This document shows, piece after piece, positions 1 through 6,089 of a stretch of DNA of 7,321 nucleotides. The stretch covers positions 1 to 7,321 of the forward strand of contig CALZMB010000109.1 in the NCBI GenBank assembly GCA_945788485.1, in the 5' to 3' direction. Origin of the DNA: an uncultured bacterium. Its GTDB lineage: Bacteria > Bacteroidota > Bacteroidia > Bacteroidales > Bacteroidaceae. Position 1 is the first letter of the stretch. Every line of letters starts with the position of its first letter. The notes beneath the pieces were generated by a model. The model had not been told where the DNA came from, did not search any database, and saw nothing but the letters and a program-made list of their open reading frames with translations. Position numbers and translations under genes: made by a program.

Positions 1-1488
1 GTTGTAGTCGTAGCCTGCCTCGCGCTTCTTTCCGTAGATGCCGTTCACCGAAACGGTAGCCGTGAGCCATCTCGAAAGGTCGAACGAGCCTTTATACTGG
101 AGGTTGAACTGGTTGTTGAAGTGGTTGATCAGTCCAGAGTTGTCATACTTGTAGTTCACCGTGAGATTGTTGCGGAACTTGTCAGAGCGTCCGCGCAGCG
201 AGAGGTTGTACTGCTGCATCACGCGCTGCTTATATACGGCGTCGGCAAAGTCGCGTGCGTAGTTGTTCTTCTTCAGGTTTGCCAACTGGCTCTGCAGCTC
301 GGCGTCGGTAATGTTGCCAAGCGCTTTCTGGTAGTAGGCATACTGAATTGGTGAAATCATCGATGTTCCCATTGCTATGCCGCTGGCGGTTGATGCCAAA
401 GGGTCTGCCACCTCGCCGTCGTTGTTGAAGAAATAGTAGTCCCAGTAGTTAGCCTCTGTATCCACCTGCTGCGATGGTGTCATGTAGAAGTTGTCGGCAT
501 AGTCAACGTTCTTGTTTTCATAGATGGTGAGGTTTGCCGAGAAGTCGATGTCAACCTTTCCCGCTTTCTTGGCGTTCTTCGTGGTGATGACAATCACACC
601 GTTTGAGGCACGCGCACCGTAGATGGCGTTTGCGGCGGCATCCTTCAGCACGTTCACACTCTCAATGTCGTAAGGGTTGAGGTCGTCGATCGACCCTTCA
701 ATGGGCAGTCCGTCAACGACGAGCAGAGGCGATGTCTCGGCATAGAGCGACGACGTACCACGGATGGTCATCTTGCCGTTGTAGGTGGAGAGACCAGCCA
801 CGCGGCCCTCAAGGTTGTCCATGATGTTGGTGGTGTAGCGCTCGTCGAGTTTCGATGCCATGATAGTTGTCACCGCACCCGTCATCTTCGGCTTCGAGAT
901 TTCCTGATAGCCGGTCACCACCACCTCTTCGAGCATGAAGTTTGTCTGCATCTGCACGTTGCGCTTCAGCTCTTCGCTGCCTTTCGGGAGATGCACCTCA
1001 GATGTCAGCGAGCCGATGAAGCTCATCTTCAGCGTACACGCAGAGGTGGGGACATCAAGCGCGTAGAAGCCCTTGTCGTCGGTGAGGCAGCACACCTTCG
1101 AATCGCCGATGCAGATGGTCACGCCAATGAGTGCCTCGCCGTTCTCGTCTGTCACGTAGCCCGACACACGTCTTGTACTCGTGTTTGTGGGCTTGCGGTT
1201 TTGCTTCTTCACGTTGACTATCTTTCCCTTCACGGTGTAGTCAAGCGGTTTGCCCTTCAGGAGAAAAGACATCACTTCGTAAATCGAAGCATTGCCCACT
1301 TCGCCCGTCACTGTGAATTTGCTCACATCATCATACGCAAACACAAACTTATACTCCGTTGTTTTCTCAATCTTTTTGAAAACAGAAGGTAAAGATTCGT
1401 TGCTGAACTTGATTGTGATGCCCTGCGCCAATATCGTCATGCTGACGAAGAAGGACAGAAGCAATCCTAATGCTCTTCTCTGTTTCAT
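1..1488 (-). CDS. SusC-like TonB-dependent outer-membrane receptor with STN domain (5' part; continues beyond left edge)
   Basis: I translated this by hand: the frame is open from the ATG at 1488 to the window edge (496 codons). Residues 1-21 are a signal peptide (basic MKQRR, then a hydrophobic core ending ILA). Residues ~23-95 match an STN (secretin/TonB short N-terminal) domain, the module that contacts FecR-type anti-sigma factors. Residues ~107-180 are a carboxypeptidase-regulatory-like beta domain (VSGYVTDENGEALIGVTI). A TonB-box-like EEVVVTGY lies at 187-194. The plug follows (MTGAVTT, TIRGTSSLY, PLLVVDGLPI), ending in the SusC hallmark AIYGARASNGVIVITTK near 288-304, and the barrel begins after ~310. 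SusC proteins usually have about 1000 residues, so roughly half is here. The role is TonB-driven import of a glycan or other oligomer, with surface signalling through the STN domain. A SusD partner would be expected beyond the left edge. All four cysteines (126, 133, 134, 151) cluster in the regulatory domain. The substrate cannot be told. The start is supported by the signal peptide and an AT-rich leader without a Shine-Dalgarno site. Confidence 0.95.
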   Translation of the reverse strand, partial: MKQRRALGLLLSFFVSMTILAQGITIKFSNESLPSVFKKIEKTTEYKFVFAYDDVSKFTVTGEVGNASIYEVMSFLLKGKPLDYTVKGKIVNVKKQNRKPTNTSTRRVSGYVTDENGEALIGVTICIGDSKVCCLTDDKGFYALDVPTSACTLKMSFIGSLTSEVHLPKGSEELKRNVQMQTNFMLEEVVVTGYQEISKPKMTGAVTTIMASKLDERYTTNIMDNLEGRVAGLSTYNGKMTIRGTSSLYAETSPLLVVDGLPIEGSIDDLNPYDIESVNVLKDAAANAIYGARASNGVIVITTKNAKKAGKVDIDFSANLTIYENKNVDYADNFYMTPSQQVDTEANYWDYYFFNNDGEVADPLASTASGIAMGTSMISPIQYAYYQKALGNITDAELQSQLANLKKNNYARDFADAVYKQRVMQQYNLSLRGRSDKFRNNLTVNYKYDNSGLINHFNNQFNLQYKGSFDLSRWLTATVSVNGIYGKKREAGYDYN

Positions 1489-1552
1489 AAACTGTTTTTT
1501 TGTTATTATTTGTATTTGAAAATGCAAAAGATGTCTTTCAAGTTTTATCGGT

Positions 1553-1578
1553 TTACGTTACATGCCACCTTAACGTAA
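1553..1578. promoter_or_regulatory. Perfect 8-bp dyad between the 647-aa gene and susC (candidate operator or RNA hairpin)
   Basis: TTACGTTA (1553-1560) and TAACGTAA (1571-1578) are exact inverted copies separated by 10 bp. The arms sit 12 bp past the stop codon of the upstream gene and about 65 bp before the susC-like start. On the transcribed (minus) strand no T-run follows, so an intrinsic terminator is unlikely. Arms of this size, 18 bp centre to centre, fit a dimeric regulator binding successive turns of the helix, or a weak intercistronic hairpin. I found no clean TAnnTTTG promoter box between the dyad and the susC start. Function is inferred only. Confidence 0.4.
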
Positions 1579-1590
1579 TCATCGAATCAA

Positions 1591-3534
1591 CTAAAAAGAG
1601 CAGACAATCGTTTTCGACATCGGCTGCAGGCATGAGTGGTTGTCGCACGCCTGATAGTTGACGGTGAATGTGATGCTGCCTTTGTCCACGCCCGTGAATT
1701 TCTGGCGTAGCACCTGCTCGCCTTCATACACGACGGTGCCTGTTGAGTTTAGCATCCGTCCGGCAGGTTTCTCCAGTTCGCCTGCGAGCTTTCCGCCGCC
1801 ATTAAGGCTGATGTCGTACGTTGTCTCGATGTATGGGTCTTTCTCAGACACGACGGCATAGATATGATAGCCGGGGTGTATCTTCATCTTCACGACAAGC
1901 GTCTTCTCGTCGCCCGATGTCTCAACGACGGCAGCAAGCTGCACAGGGTTCTCGGCAGATGTCTCCTCTCTCGCGACAGCCATTTCCTCAGCGTCAGCCT
2001 CGTTGTATTTCAGCACAGAATAGTCGTTGCCCGGCACAGACGGGTCTTGTGTGTTGACGAGCCACAGCCATCCTCCGCTCTCGGTGAAGAAGAGCTGCTT
2101 CTCATATTTCTTGAACCACGAACGGTAGTCCTTGGCATTGTCATATCGCAGCAGGGTGTAGCGGCAGAGCAGACGGCGCGCCTTCTCCACGTCCTCGCCT
2201 TTCTCCCACATGGTGATGGCGCGGTCGAGAATGCGTTTGTCGTTGTTGGCGATGCCGAGGCTCTTAGCGTCCTCGTCGAGCATGAGGTCGTAGCCGTTGA
2301 GTGTGCCGCGGAAATACGGCATGTTTTCAGTGTAATATTTCTCGTATCCGGCGACATCAGTGCCGAACTTCTCGAACAGGCTGCCCGCCTGCTGCTGTAT
2401 GAACTGTTCGTAGGTGGGATTAGGCTGCGGATGTTCAGCTATCATGAGATATTGCTTGTCGAGATCGGTGAGCTGCTCGCCTGCAGCCTCTTTCTTCTTT
2501 ATGGAATCAGCAAGGTGCTTCATCTGCGCATTGTATCTCTCGGTCATCTCGGCATAGCTGTCATACACCTCACGGCTGACGCGGTGTTTCATCTCCGTGA
2601 CACGGGTGCGGGTGGCGATGTTCTGGTTGAGCTTGCGCGCGATGATGTGCTGACCGGCGAACTTGCTGATATATACCACAGCGTTTGCGAAAACGGGCTT
2701 CGCCTCGTCGGTCATGTCAGCCGGTGAGGCGGCGAAGCCCCAATGCAGCCAGTTGGCGTGGCGGCCTATCGCCATAGCGTCACGGCTCTTCGCGCTCTCT
2801 CCGCCGGAGATCCATTCCGCCTCGGGCGAATCTTCATATCCCCACGGGCGCACCACCATGCCCACCTTGAAGCCGCGGTCGGTGATGTAGCCACGCTTCT
2901 GCACACGCCACATCGAAATCTTCTCGGGCAGTGTCTCGCCTATCAGCGGCGCATACTCCTTGGCACCTTCGGGTGTGGGACGGTCGGTCATCGTCAGCTT
3001 CACCTTGTATGGGCCTTTGAAGATGGGGTGGTCTTTCTTCATGTCATAGGCATGTGCGTCAAGGCAGAGGCAATACCAGTCGTTCTTCACTCCGATGCGG
3101 CGCCCTACGGTCTCGCTCGTCTCTGCGATGGTGATGACAGGACGGTCGAAATCGTCCGGGAAGTAGCGGCCGGGGATGATTTTCGCATAGCTGCCGTTGA
3201 CAATGATGTTACGGCGCGGCTCGACGGGCCGTGCGTCGCCGTCGATGATTGTGACGTCATAGTCGTAGGACATCTTGTAGTCGTAGTCTGCGCCTTTCAC
3301 CGTCTTCACCGTGGTGAAATATTGGTCCAGATAGGCTTGCCAGGCCGCCGTGCGCTCTGCCACGCTGCGGTCGTTGGCTATGGTGTCATACGCCCCTACC
3401 CCGAAAGTCTCTATGTCTGAGTGCCCGCCGACGTACAGAACCTTCAAGTTGGTCTTCTTCACCTGTGACATGGCTGCGAGGCTTACGAGAAACGCCATGC
3501 ACAGGAAGGACAGTTGTCTTTTCATGATTTGCAT
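1591..3534 (-). CDS. Exported protein: ThuA/GATase-like N-terminal region, helical middle, C-terminal DsbD-alpha-like redox domain
   Basis: This is a 647-residue protein. Residues 1-23 are a signal peptide (MKRQLSFLCMAFLVSLAAMS) without a lipobox cysteine, so it is predicted to be soluble in the periplasm or exported. Residues ~29-295 start with a Rossmann-like strand (LKVLYVGGH), contain DYDVTIIDGD and DHPIFKGP, and end in WLHWGFAASPADMTDEAKP. This resembles the ThuA/class I amidotransferase-like regions of exported planctomycete and Bacteroidetes proteins; that assignment is from memory and tentative. Residues ~375-495 are mostly helical (LGIANNDKRILDRAI, KARRLLCRYT) and end in LFFTESGGWLWL. 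Residues ~528-647 look like the DsbD N-terminal (alpha) domain: HPGYHIYA, then NYQACDNHSCLQP with a Cys630-X4-Cys635 pair placed like the DsbD-alpha redox cysteines. It is probably first in an operon with the susC-like gene. An alternative start is Met4 (3525), which gives an equally good signal peptide. The overall function is unknown; thiol-disulfide exchange through the C-terminal domain is the best-supported inference. Confidence 0.85.
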   Translation of the reverse strand: MQIMKRQLSFLCMAFLVSLAAMSQVKKTNLKVLYVGGHSDIETFGVGAYDTIANDRSVAERTAAWQAYLDQYFTTVKTVKGADYDYKMSYDYDVTIIDGDARPVEPRRNIIVNGSYAKIIPGRYFPDDFDRPVITIAETSETVGRRIGVKNDWYCLCLDAHAYDMKKDHPIFKGPYKVKLTMTDRPTPEGAKEYAPLIGETLPEKISMWRVQKRGYITDRGFKVGMVVRPWGYEDSPEAEWISGGESAKSRDAMAIGRHANWLHWGFAASPADMTDEAKPVFANAVVYISKFAGQHIIARKLNQNIATRTRVTEMKHRVSREVYDSYAEMTERYNAQMKHLADSIKKKEAAGEQLTDLDKQYLMIAEHPQPNPTYEQFIQQQAGSLFEKFGTDVAGYEKYYTENMPYFRGTLNGYDLMLDEDAKSLGIANNDKRILDRAITMWEKGEDVEKARRLLCRYTLLRYDNAKDYRSWFKKYEKQLFFTESGGWLWLVNTQDPSVPGNDYSVLKYNEADAEEMAVAREETSAENPVQLAAVVETSGDEKTLVVKMKIHPGYHIYAVVSEKDPYIETTYDISLNGGGKLAGELEKPAGRMLNSTGTVVYEGEQVLRQKFTGVDKGSITFTVNYQACDNHSCLQPMSKTIVCSF

Positions 3535-3551
3535 AATGTGATGTTATTGTT

Positions 3552-3582
3552 TTATATTATTTCTACAATCATTAATAACAAA
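3552..3582 (-). promoter_or_regulatory. Candidate minus-strand promoter for the 647-aa/susC operon
   Basis: Reading the minus strand, TTTG (3582-3579) is followed after 19 nt by TAATATAA (3559-3552), 17 nt before the ATG at 3534. The spacing fits the Bacteroidetes primary-sigma layout (-33 TTTG, -7 TAnnTTTG). Only the TA half of the -7 box matches, so this could instead be an ECF-type promoter or a chance match. It is the best candidate I can see upstream of this operon. Confidence 0.3.
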
Positions 3583-3606
3583 TGGCTACGGAAAATGCAG
3601 AAAAAA

Positions 3607-3629
3607 ATGAAAATTGTCTGTATTTTCAT
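3607..3629. promoter_or_regulatory. Perfect 8-bp dyad overlapping the -33 region of the sigma-gene promoter
   Basis: ATGAAAAT (3607-3614) and ATTTTCAT (3622-3629) are exact inverted copies with a 7-bp spacer (TGTCTGT). The dyad ends 10 bp before the -7 box at 3640, so it covers the position where the -33 contact should fall. That placement suits a repressor or activator site controlling the ECF sigma gene. AT-rich composition raises the odds of a chance dyad. Confidence 0.4.
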
Positions 3630-3647
3630 ATATTTTGTTTAATTTTG
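3614..3647 (+). promoter_or_regulatory. Bacteroidetes-type promoter for the ECF sigma/fecR pair
   Basis: TAATTTTG at 3640-3647 is an exact match to the Bacteroidetes -7 consensus TAnnTTTG and lies 23 nt before the ATG at 3671, implying a leader of under 20 nt. The -33 element is poor: TTG at 3614-3616 is 23 nt upstream, slightly long, and TCTG at 3617-3620 gives a 19-nt spacer but imperfect bases. A weak -33 combined with the dyad over it suggests a regulated promoter. Confidence 0.6.
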
Positions 3648-3670
3648 CATAGAAAACATCACATCTCTTA

Positions 3671-4165
3671 ATGAACATCGAAGAATTTGAAGACGTTTTC
3701 AGAAGCCACTACTCGCCTTTGGTGAGTTATGTCAGGACGATGGTGGCTGACGAGGACGATTGTCACGACATTGTCGAAATGGCGTTCGAGAATATCCTGA
3801 AAAATCTTGAAAGGATAGAGCGGGCGAAGGCTGGCGCGTATCTATACACCGCCACGACCAACCATGCCATCAACTTCCTGCGCAGACGGAAGTTGCAGAG
3901 ACGCTATGCCGAACACTTCCTGAAAACGGCGCAGATGGCGACGTCTGAAGAGGTGCAGCAGAGCTACGAGGAGAGGATGAGAATAGCGATGAGGGTGATA
4001 GAAAGCATCGGCGAGCCTACACGCTCGATTCTCGTGGCCTGCTATATCGACGGCAAGAAATACAAGGAGGTGGCTGAAGAGATGGGCGTGAGCGTCAGCA
4101 TGATAAAGAAACACATCGGCAAGGCGCTGAAGATTCTCGATGATTTCAGAAAAAAATGCAAATAA
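3671..4165 (+). CDS. ECF-family RNA polymerase sigma-70 factor (Bacteroidetes expansion type)
   Basis: This is a 164-residue protein of typical ECF size. Sigma region 2 spans ~10-76: YSPLVSYVRTMVADEDDCHDIV, then AYLYTATTNHAINFLRRRK for core binding and -10 recognition. Region 4 spans ~107-160, with the helix-turn-helix YKEVAEEMGVSVSMIKKHIG at 131-150 that reads the -35 element. No region 1.1 or 3 is present, as expected. It directs RNA polymerase to a small set of promoters, most likely including the divergent receptor operon. The fecR-type gene 78 bp downstream on the same strand is its probable anti-sigma partner. Region 2.2 is divergent: DIVEMAFENILKN replaces the usual DIVQ.VF..LW and lacks the tryptophan. 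The start at 3671 follows a good -7 box by 23 nt. The family assignment is secure; the regulon is inferred. Confidence 0.93.
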   Translation: MNIEEFEDVFRSHYSPLVSYVRTMVADEDDCHDIVEMAFENILKNLERIERAKAGAYLYTATTNHAINFLRRRKLQRRYAEHFLKTAQMATSEEVQQSYEERMRIAMRVIESIGEPTRSILVACYIDGKKYKEVAEEMGVSVSMIKKHIGKALKILDDFRKKCK

Positions 4166-4243
4166 CGTGACCTTTCTCTCTCTTTGGTTGTATTATATAT
4201 ATACTATAAGAAATGTGTACATCATTATTAAGGCAAAAGGGAA

Positions 4244-5413
4244 ATGATGAACGACAACGTGAACATAAAAGACATATATAGTCTCGACAACGAGCTTCTT
4301 GACGCTCTTGACGAGATGAAAGGGGCGCAGGAGACTGCGGCACGCCTGCCCGACGACGACAGGACGGACGGGCGGCTGGCGGACATACTCGCGCTTGCCG
4401 CCGCCGCAGACAGCAGCAGACGTGACGATGATGTGGAGCGGAGGCTGCAGAAGATGTTGGCGGAGCACGCCGACCGGAAGGAGGACACCGCCACACAGCC
4501 TGACGAGACGCAACAGACAGCGGACAGCAACACAGGCGGCGGCTGGCAGAAGACATGGATGACGCGCATGGCGGTGGCAGCGGCAGCTTGCGCCGCTCTG
4601 TTGCTGACGATGACACTGTGGAAAGACAAGGAGGCGGCAGTGACACCTGCCAGGCCGCAGCCCGTGCTCTTCAGCATCGCACAGCCCAAGACGGACGTGA
4701 CGGTGAAATCTGAAGACGGGAAGAAGATAGAGGCGGACGTGACAGACGACGGCGAGCTTCTCGTCAACAGCCTGCCTGAGACGGCAGAGAGGATAGAGGT
4801 CGCTGTGCCGCAGGGCGAGAGACTGACGGTGGCTCTGCCTGACGGGTCGAAGGTGTTCCTGCATGTGGGCAGCAGCCTGAAATTCCCTGTGCGCTTCGTG
4901 GGGAATCAACGTCTCGTCGAACTGAAGGGACAGGCGTATTTTGTTGTAGCGAAAGATGCGGAGAAGCCGTTCGTCGTGAAGACGGAACGGATGACGACAT
5001 GTGTCCTGGGCACGGAGTTCAACATCACTGCCGAGGGTACGGAGGCGGACAACGTGGTGCTCGTGTCGGGCAGCGTCAGTGTCTCTGCCTCAGCACAGCG
5101 GATTCTGAAACCGGGCGAGCGGGCACGCATTGATGCCGGCGGAAGGTTTGAGGTGGATGAGGTGGATGTGACGCCCTACACCTCGTGGCGCGACGGCTTC
5201 GTCTATTTTGACGACATGACGCTGAAGGATGTGCTGCTGTGCATCGGCCATGAATACAACTACGATGTTGAGTTTGCCAACTCTGGCCTCCTCGACAAGA
5301 AGGTTCATTTCGCTGCTGACCGCAGCGAGGGTGTGCAGGGCATAATCGATATGCTGAACATGATGAATATCGTGAGGGTTGAACTGCACGGTAATAAGAT
5401 TTGTGTAGAATAG
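4244..5413 (+). CDS. FecR-family transmembrane anti-sigma factor
   Basis: This is a 389-residue single-pass inner-membrane protein. Residues 1-106 are a cytoplasmic, strongly charged region rich in Asp, Glu and Gln that should bind the sigma factor encoded just upstream. Residues ~107-125 (MTRMAVAAAACAALLLTMTL) form the membrane segment. A periplasmic linker precedes the FecR domain (~184-292), with LPDGSKVFLHVGSSLKFP, LKGQAYFVV, the conserved LGTEFNITA and LKPGERARI. A DUF4974-type C-terminal domain (~315-389) begins SWRDGFVYFDDMTL; its fold is STN-like. In this family the periplasmic part senses the STN domain of a TonB receptor, and signalling frees or activates the sigma factor. Here the STN-bearing receptor on the opposite strand is the natural partner. 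AAGG (4230-4233) and the purine tract before the start provide a ribosome site. Met2 at 4247 is an equally possible start. Gene identity is secure; the pairing is inferred from context. Confidence 0.93.
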   Translation: MMNDNVNIKDIYSLDNELLDALDEMKGAQETAARLPDDDRTDGRLADILALAAAADSSRRDDDVERRLQKMLAEHADRKEDTATQPDETQQTADSNTGGGWQKTWMTRMAVAAAACAALLLTMTLWKDKEAAVTPARPQPVLFSIAQPKTDVTVKSEDGKKIEADVTDDGELLVNSLPETAERIEVAVPQGERLTVALPDGSKVFLHVGSSLKFPVRFVGNQRLVELKGQAYFVVAKDAEKPFVVKTERMTTCVLGTEFNITAEGTEADNVVLVSGSVSVSASAQRILKPGERARIDAGGRFEVDEVDVTPYTSWRDGFVYFDDMTLKDVLLCIGHEYNYDVEFANSGLLDKKVHFAADRSEGVQGIIDMLNMMNIVRVELHGNKICVE

Positions 5414-5423
5414 ACCATTAAAG

Positions 5424-5452
5424 GAAAAATCGTTACAAACGACACAAACGAT
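5424..5452 (-). terminator. Weak candidate terminator for the minus-strand sigma gene
   Basis: On the minus strand, ATCGTT (5452-5447) can pair with AACGAT (5434-5429) around a 12-nt loop, followed by four T residues. The stem is only six pairs and the left repeat arm is shared with the plus-strand structures, so this is the best minus-strand candidate rather than a convincing terminator. Confidence 0.25.
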
Positions 5453-5486
5453 ACGCACGACACTAACGATACGCACGACACAAACG
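5439..5486. repeat. 18-bp tandem direct repeat, about 2.7 copies
   Basis: ACGACACAAACGATACGC (5439-5456) is followed directly by ACGACACTAACGATACGC (5457-5474, one mismatch) and a partial third copy ACGACACAAACG (5475-5486). The core AACGATACGCACGA therefore appears twice (5447-5460 and 5465-5478). It appears inverted downstream at 5502-5515, with a nine-base fragment inverted again at 5521-5529. The array fills the gap between two convergent genes. Confidence 0.85.
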
Positions 5487-5535
5487 TCCATAACGTCTGT
5501 ATCGTGCGTATCGTTTTTTTGTGCGTATCTTTTTT
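5450..5535 (+). terminator. Outer nested stem with a second T-run (backup terminator)
   Basis: GATACGCAC (5450-5458) is the exact inverse of GTGCGTATC (5521-5529), which runs into T residues at 5530-5535. This nine-pair stem encloses the whole inner hairpin, with only 6 nt on the left and 5 nt on the right unpaired between the two stems. The left arm can also pair with the inner right arm (5504-5512), so alternative folds are possible. It probably acts as a fail-safe second terminator after fecR. Confidence 0.5.
5465..5520 (+). terminator. Strong hairpin terminator after fecR
   Basis: AACGATACGCACGA (5465-5478) pairs perfectly with TCGTGCGTATCGTT (5502-5515). The stem extends inward past single mismatches: ACA (5480-5482) with TGT (5498-5500), and ACG (5484-5486) with CGT (5494-5496), leaving a 7-nt loop. 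Seven T residues (5514-5520) follow. It lies 51 bp after the fecR stop, in the orientation expected for plus-strand rho-independent termination. Confidence 0.8.
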
Positions 5536-5547
5536 ATTGTCTTTTTT

Positions 5548-6036
5548 TCAGCTCAAACCATCCAGATTCTCTTTTATGAATTTCCTTGCGCGGAAGATGT
5601 TGACCCTGACCTGGTCTTCTGAGATGGCGAGGGCTTGCGAGATGTCGTGGTAGGACATTCCCTCGAAGTCGCGCAGCTGCATGCATGTGCGGAGCTTCTC
5701 GGGCATACGCGCCATGAGGGTGTTGACGATTTCCACGCCTTCTTTGACGAAGATGCGGTCGTAGGGGTTCTCGCCCGGGGCTTCTGGCATCGTCTCGCTG
5801 TCGTAGCTGACGATGTGGCGGCTGTTCTGCCGCAGGCGGTCGAGGGCGAGGTTGCGGCACATAGTGATGGCGTAGGCGTCGATGTTCTCTATCTGTCCGC
5901 CGCGGCTGACGATGTTCCATAGCTTCAGCAGCGTGTCCTGCACGATGTCTTCCGCCTCCTCATGTTGCATGGTGAGCCGCAGGGCAAGCCGGTAGAGCCG
6001 GTCTTTCAGCGGTAGTATGTCGCGGGCGAAATCCAT
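5548..6036 (-). CDS. Second ECF-family sigma-70 factor, last gene of the aroK-argB run
   Basis: This is a 162-residue protein from the ATG at 6036. The frame stays open upstream to 6231, but that extension overlaps argB in a shadow frame. MDFARDILPLKDRLYRLALR is the usual start for this family, so 6036 is chosen. Region 2 spans ~7-72: EEAEDIVQDTLLKLW, then AYAITMCRNLALDRLR. Region 4 spans ~103-158: MPEKLRTCMQLRDFEGMSYHD, then ISEDQVRVNIFRARKFIKE. Both are closer to consensus than in the plus-strand sigma at 3671, and the two are not recent duplicates. It lies 53 bp after argB on the same strand with no terminator between, so it is probably co-transcribed. No anti-sigma gene follows: its downstream neighbour is the convergent fecR, which is better paired with the other sigma. 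How it is regulated and what it controls are unknown. Confidence 0.92.
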   Translation of the reverse strand: MDFARDILPLKDRLYRLALRLTMQHEEAEDIVQDTLLKLWNIVSRGGQIENIDAYAITMCRNLALDRLRQNSRHIVSYDSETMPEAPGENPYDRIFVKEGVEIVNTLMARMPEKLRTCMQLRDFEGMSYHDISQALAISEDQVRVNIFRARKFIKENLDGLS

Positions 6037-6089
6037 TGTCGTTGTCTCTTGTGTCGCTATGGGTGTTGGGGTATTGCAGGGACGGCGTG

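Larger units (their letters stand above)
3536..3664. repeat. Shared 10-bp element AACATCACAT in both divergent leaders
   Basis: AACATCACAT occurs on the plus strand at 3655-3664, 6 nt before the sigma-factor ATG. It also occurs on the minus strand at 3545-3536, one nt before the ATG of the 647-aa gene. The two copies therefore form a wide inverted pair framing the divergent promoter region. They could be shared leader or translation-initiation elements or a paired operator. A chance match in AT-rich sequence cannot be excluded. Confidence 0.3.

Noticed and set aside
1864..2727. Long plus-strand open frame (287 codons) opposite the 647-aa gene
   Set aside because: It is antisense to a gene with a signal peptide and a recognisable DsbD-like domain, has no family-like motifs, and its composition is that expected from the complement of a GC-rich codon pattern.
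2743..3420. Plus-strand open frame (225 codons) opposite the same gene
   Set aside because: It is a shadow frame rich in His, Val, Ala and Arg, with no motif, leader or promoter.
4183..4212. Possible internal promoter (TTTG, 18-nt spacer, TATAAGAA) between the sigma gene and fecR
   Set aside because: Only the first two bases of the -7 box match, and the stretch is simply AT-rich (TATATATATA). The rest of this 78-bp gap (4166-4243) holds a CT-rich run and nothing else I can support.
4193..4909. Minus-strand open frames (up to 238 codons) opposite the FecR gene
   Set aside because: Three overlapping antisense frames occur in the same GC-rich stretch, with Cys/Arg/Ser/Pro-rich translations and no domain, while the plus strand encodes a clear FecR protein.
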